DNA from: Papilionanthe hookeriana x Papilionanthe teres
Lineage: Eukaryota > Streptophyta > Magnoliopsida > Asparagales > Orchidaceae
Length of the DNA stretch: 64,000 nt
Direction of reading: 5' to 3'
Assembly (NCBI GenBank): GCA_022702705.1
Contig: CM040424.1
Location: 143,907,165-143,971,164 of the forward strand
The position numbers were made by a program, and so were the translations under genes. Of the stretch, positions 59,684 to 64,000 are shown piece by piece. The notes beneath the pieces are model-generated. The model saw nothing but the letters and a program-made list of their open reading frames with translations, did no database searches and was not told the origin of the DNA. Numbering within the stretch: position 1 is the first letter of the stretch; the number at the start of each line of letters is the position of its first letter.

Positions 59684-59806
59684 TATATGATCCCACCGAA
59701 GTGAGCGAGATAATCATATAGAGTCGGAGGTTCGAGGGATTTCTCCCCCGAATCAGAAACAACTATCCTAGGATAAGCAGCCCCTAGTCTAGCCTTAGGA
59801 GTCCCT
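59684..59806 (-). mobile_element. E5 remnant up to the G copy 4 junction
   Basis: No feature; ends at TCCCT, directly before the TG of G copy 4. Confidence 0.6.
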
Positions 59807-62800
59807 TGTTGACCTCATTTTTGATGAGGTCTTCTCTTCTTCTCTTTAGTACTTAGGATCTAGCCTTAGGCTTTTCCTTTGACTATCTTAGAGGACTAGA
59901 ATTGGGACCCACCTTTTAGAAATTCAAACCACTTCTTAACTCCCCGCAAACTCCACAAACTTGACCGTAGACCCCTAATCACCTAGAGGGTTGAAATCGG
60001 ATGTGGAAGTTTAAAGGATGAGTTCCTATAGGACTCTTTGGCCTTAGGACTGCCCTGGGTGGCCTGGTCTGGTGAAGGGGCTGACTTACACACACACTAC
60101 ATTTATACACTACACCTACACACTACACTTCCACATACCTCCTAAAACCACACCCATACCTAACTTGACCTCCTGACTCATGTAGGTGATTCACATGGAT
60201 GGTCCTTAACCCCTAAGCCCTCGCTAAGAGGGTTAGGAACAACATAAGTGAATGCCTCAAATGAGTCCCTTCATGACTCATATGGGCTTGACATGGCTTC
60301 ATGGCTCAACCAAAATGACTTCTTTCCACTTACATCCACCCAAACTTCAATTTTCCAAATTTTCAATTTTTGACCCCCGGGACCCTACACCCGCTTAGCT
60401 ACCCAAAACCCCCGAAATTACCCAAATTTCTCAAAATTTCCAAATTACCCAAAATTCTCCAAAATCAATCCCAAACATTTCCACATCACTTAAACTGATC
60501 ATCCATACCCAAAAATACCAAAAATTCCAAAAATACCTCCCAATACCCTCGAAATACCCAAAATACCCCTCTTGGCCAAAAAATCCAAAAATTCAGAAAA
60601 TTCCCAAAAAATTCCAGAAAATCCCAAATATTACCAATTTCATTTTTTCCAACTACACCATGGGCCAATTTTTTCAATTTACCCTACTTTTGTCAAAACC
60701 CCCAATTTGACCCATTTTAACCCAAAGTGAACCCAATGTCAAACCAAACCTACCCAATTGACCCCAATTTTGGTCCAATTCAATTCTAAACTTCAATTCA
60801 ACATCCCCAATACCAATCTAGACCAAATACAAGTCCAATTTGATTGACATTTGGATCCAATCTCACTTTTGGCCTTAAAGCCCAATTTGGACCCATGACC
60901 CAAACCTAACCCAAACTCACCCAATTCAATTCCAATTAACCCCAAATCTTTTCTAAATCTTCCTTAGCATACCCACAAACAAAACACTAACATGATTTGC
61001 CCAAAATTTGGACCCAAATCCCACTCAAATTCAACCCAAAGCTAAAAGGCCCATTTTTGACCTAAATCCAAACCTAACCCAAATGAGCCCAAATCCCAAA
61101 ATCAAAGCCCAACCAAAGTCAAAACCTCTTTGAAACACTCCCATAAACATTTCTCAACATTGATTTTACAACAATTTCAACCCTAGCCCAACATTGGCCC
61201 AACTTGGCCCACTTGGACCTACATAGGCCCACTTACCAAATAAATCCAAATTCAAACCAATTCCACCCCAAATCACAATAAATTGACTCCAAGCCCTTCA
61301 TAGAACATCCCTAAACCAATTATGACATTTATTTGACAAAGTCCTTCACAAAATCTTCACCCAAATGCCCATCCTAAAATCAAAAAGCCCATTCCCCTTA
61401 AACATTCCTAAAAGCCCACTTCACCACATCCAAAGGCCCAAAATCTACCCTAAAGCCCACATGACATCTCCATTTTGTCATCCACTTAATTAAATCCATT
61501 ACCTAAGTCCTAAATTCACCATCAAATTATTCCAAATCAAGTTTCATACAAATTCCCATCAAATTACCAAAAATTCTTAAAACCCATTTCCATGAAATTG
61601 ACTCAACTTTCCCCAAGCCAAAGACAAGCCATGCAAGCCATGGACAAGCCACATGAAGCCATGGAAGGCTTGACATGTGACCATGCCATTAATGGTAAAA
61701 GTAGGGGCCCCTTTCCTAATCTTTCATTAAGCCTTTTTTACCTTAAGCATGTCACACACTAAACCATGTTTAGCCACCTCATCATGGATAGAGACCACAC
61801 CACTCTCCCTTGGCTGACCCAACTGATCCTCTCAGCCCAAAATCAGGCCATGGGGAGGTGCACCCAACCCAAACCAATGGGTTGACCAAATTAAGGCCAA
61901 AATAACCCCCTCCCCATTCCATTTTAATTCAAAGCCTTTACACATGGCAATTGCCAATTGATTGCACAAACCTCCAGCCCTGACCCACCTGGACCCGAGG
62001 GTGACCCATGCTCGCCGGCCACCCGCCCGGATCGCCGGAAAACACCATGGCCGAGACCTCGGGAGGAGCCAAAGTTTGGAATTCCCACTTCGCTGAGCCG
62101 TCCCATGCCAAATGGTCACTATGGCTCGTTCTTCTCCTCACCAGAGCAGCTGATCCCATGCCTCAACTCCCCCTGGAAGGCTCTCCAGCCCCTCCTATTT
62201 AAACCCCTCACCCTCACGGCCATGGAAGAGAGTTGCACAAACCTTGCCGAAACTCTGCCAAAATTGTTCCAAACCCTTCTCCACCCTTAGAGCAAGCTTG
62301 ATCCCCAGTGTCAATTTGCCCTAATCCCCACCGATAAAATCCAATTTCCCAACCGAAATTCCACCCAAAACCAGGACACTTCTCCACAGTGAGCCAATTC
62401 CCAAATTGATTGGTTCTACACCTTCACTGGACCGAGGGAAGGTGTCCACCAAGCAAAAGCCCCATCTCCGGAGCCACCCAGCTTGCTCCGACCCTCCAAG
62501 CTTTGTGATCGGGCTTGGTCGAAATCACATCTAGACAATTCACTGCGACCGGAGACTTCATCCGGAGCTTGCTAGATCCAATCGAAGGTGCAACAACTCT
62601 CGCATCGAAGCCACACTTCTCCGAGCAAAGGTATGAGCCGATTCTTCATCCCGAGCTTCCGGAGATTCTCCATTTCAAATGCCTTAATTTCAATGCATGA
62701 TAACCGTATAGATGTGTTCGTCTCTTCAAGACGAATCCATAGAGCATAAGAACATGAAAATCCATTGAGTATCGAGTGAGATCTTAGGGATTTAGTGTGG

Positions 62801-64000
62801 ACGGCTCTCGGGTGAGGACACTCGGGGACGATGAACGGATGCCGTCCATTCAATACACGCGCGGACGGACGGCTCAGATGGCGTCGGACCAGGAGACGGT
62901 ACGAGAACCGCGGGGCCCGGGCTGCTGACTCAGGTGGCGGCGTCGAATGGGAGCGCGACACGCGGTGTTTCGGAGATGCCGAGGATGAGTTGGCGCCGCG
63001 TGGATAAATAGAAAATTAGGGTATTTTGTTATTTATTTAATTCCCTAAACTTCAAAAATTCATAACTCGTGTAGAAAAATCGAAAAATAAAATAAAAATA
63101 CCCTCTTGCTCAGATGAACGGAGGAGAATAATGTGGAAAAGAAATCATTTAATTTCATCAAGTATTTTATTTTTTATAATTTATTTACTCTCTGCATACT
63201 TTTAATTCTCCATGCATGTATACAATTCACCATGGCATGAGACCATAGGGCTTTTGAAGCCTCCGAATTTGGGAACATTCCCCGAATTTTCCAAAGTCGA
63301 GGCCATCCCTATGAAGAGTTATTGATTTTTCAAGTTCATGTTGCTGTTTTGAGTATTTTAATTCCAATAAATAGCATGTTGTGAAATAAATTCTAGGAAA
63401 ATTTGGTGATGTTTCTTATGACCAGTAGGACCCTAGGAAAAATAGGTTTTGAGTTAGTTCATTTAAAACAACCTTAATTGGCTTAAACACCCAAAATAGG
63501 TCTCTAATTAATTAGAGTTAACCATGCATCAAATTGACTTGAAATCAATTCTCCACTGACCTTTAGGATTAGAGGAATCCACCATAAAAGTTTGAGGTCA
63601 ATTGGACTTGGTTAGCCCCACTAATTGGGTTGATTAAGCCACTTAGTTATTTTAAACTTTAAAAATTCCTAACTTTTAAAATACCTTTCAAAAATTCACC
63701 AAATTGGTTTTGGAGCCTCTCTGATATCATGGGAATCTAAGAAAATTAAAATTTCAATTTTCTAAAAAAGTTGATTTTTAATAATATTTTAATATTTTTA
63801 ATAATTAAAAAATAATAAAAATCACAAAAATAATAAAATTCACCAAAATGTCACATTTTGAAATTTAATCATTTAGGAACATACCCCACATTTTTTTTAG
63901 GTCTATTTAGTGAGATATTAAATTTTAAAGCTTTAAGGTAATTTTAAAATTTAAAAAATGTATTTTCTTGCATTTTCATTAAAATAATTATAATAAATCA
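59807..64000 (+). mobile_element. G copy 4: giant LTR-like unit, cut by the window edge
   Basis: Starts TGTTGACCTC with the perfect hairpin and follows copy 2 in order: C-rich part, TATTTAAA box at 62197-62204, GC-rich CpG segment near 62850-62990, then AT-rich sequence. Orientation is opposite to copy 3 and to E5. It broke E5 upstream of protease. Whether it is a solo LTR or the start of an element cannot be seen. ORFs in 61.8-62.9 kb fall on both strands and are not considered genes. Confidence 0.85.
62197..62204 (+). promoter_or_regulatory. Candidate TATA box in G copy 4
   Basis: TATTTAAA within CTCCTATTTAAAC, as in copy 2 (22223-22230). Confidence 0.5.

Noticed and set aside
1..64000. 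CRISPR arrays, rRNA, bacterial-type operons
   Set aside because: Nothing of the kind; tandem repeats seen are satellite-like or simple repeats in a plant transposon context.

Overview
The window looks like plant nuclear heterochromatin, most likely from a dicot. I find no host gene, tRNA gene, rRNA gene or CRISPR array. Almost every base can be assigned to LTR retrotransposons of the Ty3/Gypsy group nested in one another. Primer binding sites match the 3' end of plant tRNA-Asp, and the gag-pol proteins are of the Athila type. A separate element is of the Tat/Ogre type. All protein-coding genes are broken by stops or frameshifts.

Names used here. E0 to E4 are Athila-like elements, E5 is a Tat/Ogre-like element, and G is a family of 7.4-7.5 kb TG...CA units that look like giant LTRs.

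Layout. 1-723: start of a G unit on the minus strand (copy 1), inserted in E1. 724-5347: E1 (minus), with partial gag-pol, PBS and 5' LTR, sitting next to the 3' end of E0 (plus; polypurine tract and 3' LTR, 5348-7110). 7111-8222: a TA microsatellite and old repeat debris. 8223-16069 plus 34685-34837: E2 (minus), split by later insertions. 16070-34684: E3 (minus), complete with both LTRs, inserted in the E2 gag gene with a near-perfect 5-bp duplication. 19858-27300: G copy 2 (plus), inserted in the last ORF of E3 with a perfect 5-bp duplication (AAGCA). 34838-43382: E4 (plus), also inserted in the E2 gag gene and cut on the right by G. 43383-50901: G copy 3 (minus). 50902-59806: E5 (minus), with protease, RT, two RNase H regions, integrase, an extra AlkB-like ORF and an 84-bp tandem array. 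59807-64000: G copy 4 (plus), running off the window.

How the parts relate. The Athila-like elements share one plan: LTR, tRNA-Asp PBS, gag-pol, a conserved short non-coding block, a small ORF of about 115-135 codons, a long ORF resembling the plant 'putative transposon protein' family (seen in E2 and E3), polypurine tract, LTR. Clusters of GGCGCC-type palindromes recur in the LTR and in the two spacers flanking the small ORF. E3 has lost protease, RT and most of RNase H, so it could only have moved with help from another element. E5 carries, downstream of integrase and on the same strand, a decayed relative of plant ALKBH9/10 RNA demethylases with its metal- and 2-oxoglutarate-binding residues still visible. 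This is the most striking feature of the window.
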